20,172 nt of DNA. Origin: Actinomycetes bacterium (GTDB lineage Bacteria; Actinomycetota; Thermoleophilia; Solirubrobacterales; 70-9). Under the pieces are notes generated by a model, which searched no databases, had not been told where the DNA came from, and saw only the letters and a list, made by a program, of their open reading frames with translations. The translations under genes were made by a program, and so were the position numbers. Where the stretch lies: assembly GCA_023436605.1 (NCBI GenBank), contig JAEZIQ010000049.1:1-20172 (forward strand). Reading direction: 5' to 3'. Position 1 is the first letter of the stretch, and the number at the start of each line of letters is the position of its first letter. Of this stretch, positions 20,159 through 20,172 are shown piece after piece.

Positions 20159-20172
20159 GTGGCTGCGTTCCC

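Noticed and set aside
1..20172. Mobile elements, prophage, CRISPR, tRNA or rRNA genes
   Set aside because: No transposase or integrase motifs, no direct repeats with regular spacers, no cloverleaf or rRNA-like stretches were seen on either strand.

Overview
The window comes from the chromosome of a high-GC actinobacterium. Thermoleophilia / Solirubrobacterales is my best guess. The guess rests on codon bias (GC about two thirds by eye, not computed), frequent GTG and TTG starts, the gene order leuS-comEA-comEC-holA-rpsT...lepA...hrcA-dnaJ, TANNNT-type promoters placed directly at start codons, and a secreted Ig-like protein ending in an FxCxLDxxxWxxCxSP domain of a kind I associate with that group. 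No mobile element, CRISPR array, tRNA or rRNA was seen. Almost all of the window is housekeeping DNA. rpsT is the only minus-strand gene.

Layout. (1) 2-4198: the 3' end of leuS, then comEA and comEC (DNA uptake, 4-nt overlap), then holA (DNA polymerase III delta). (2) 4199-4298: two back-to-back hairpins where holA converges on rpsT. (3) 4299-8577: rpsT on the minus strand, diverging from murJ, which overlaps a GT-C-like membrane glycosyltransferase gene by 4 nt; together these two suggest a cell-envelope polymer pair. (4) 8616-11329: lepA, then two overlapping MaoC/hotdog dehydratase genes (HadA-like and HadB-like) where many actinobacteria carry hemW. (5) 11435-15546: hrcA-dnaJ-prmA-murI-small membrane protein, a run in which every junction overlaps by 1 or 4 nt. 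(6) 15597-17339: yqeY-phoH-ybeY, also overlapping, for tRNA/ribosome quality and maturation. (7) 17380-19152: a secreted three-repeat Ig-like protein inserted between ybeY and era. (8) 19157-20074: era, followed by an inverted repeat at the window edge.

The signal most worth following up is in the gaps between operons. Three of them (10410-10490, 11330-11434, 15547-15596) share one architecture: a strong hairpin with no T tract just after the upstream stop codon, then an actinobacterial -10 hexamer, then exactly 6 nt, then the start codon of the next gene, with no Shine-Dalgarno sequence. murJ has the same start geometry (7 nt), on a -10 that overlaps an oppositely oriented -10 for rpsT. This suggests leaderless first genes at operon heads and overlap-coupled genes behind them. 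Other oddities are the Ig-like secreted gene in the ybeY-era block, a MurJ with a roughly 110-residue N-terminal extension whose conserved cavity acidic residues appear to be replaced, an hrcA-dnaJ operon with no CIRCE operator, and an Era G3 motif reading DLPG. I did not find a clearly new multigene system; these are candidates of modest strength.
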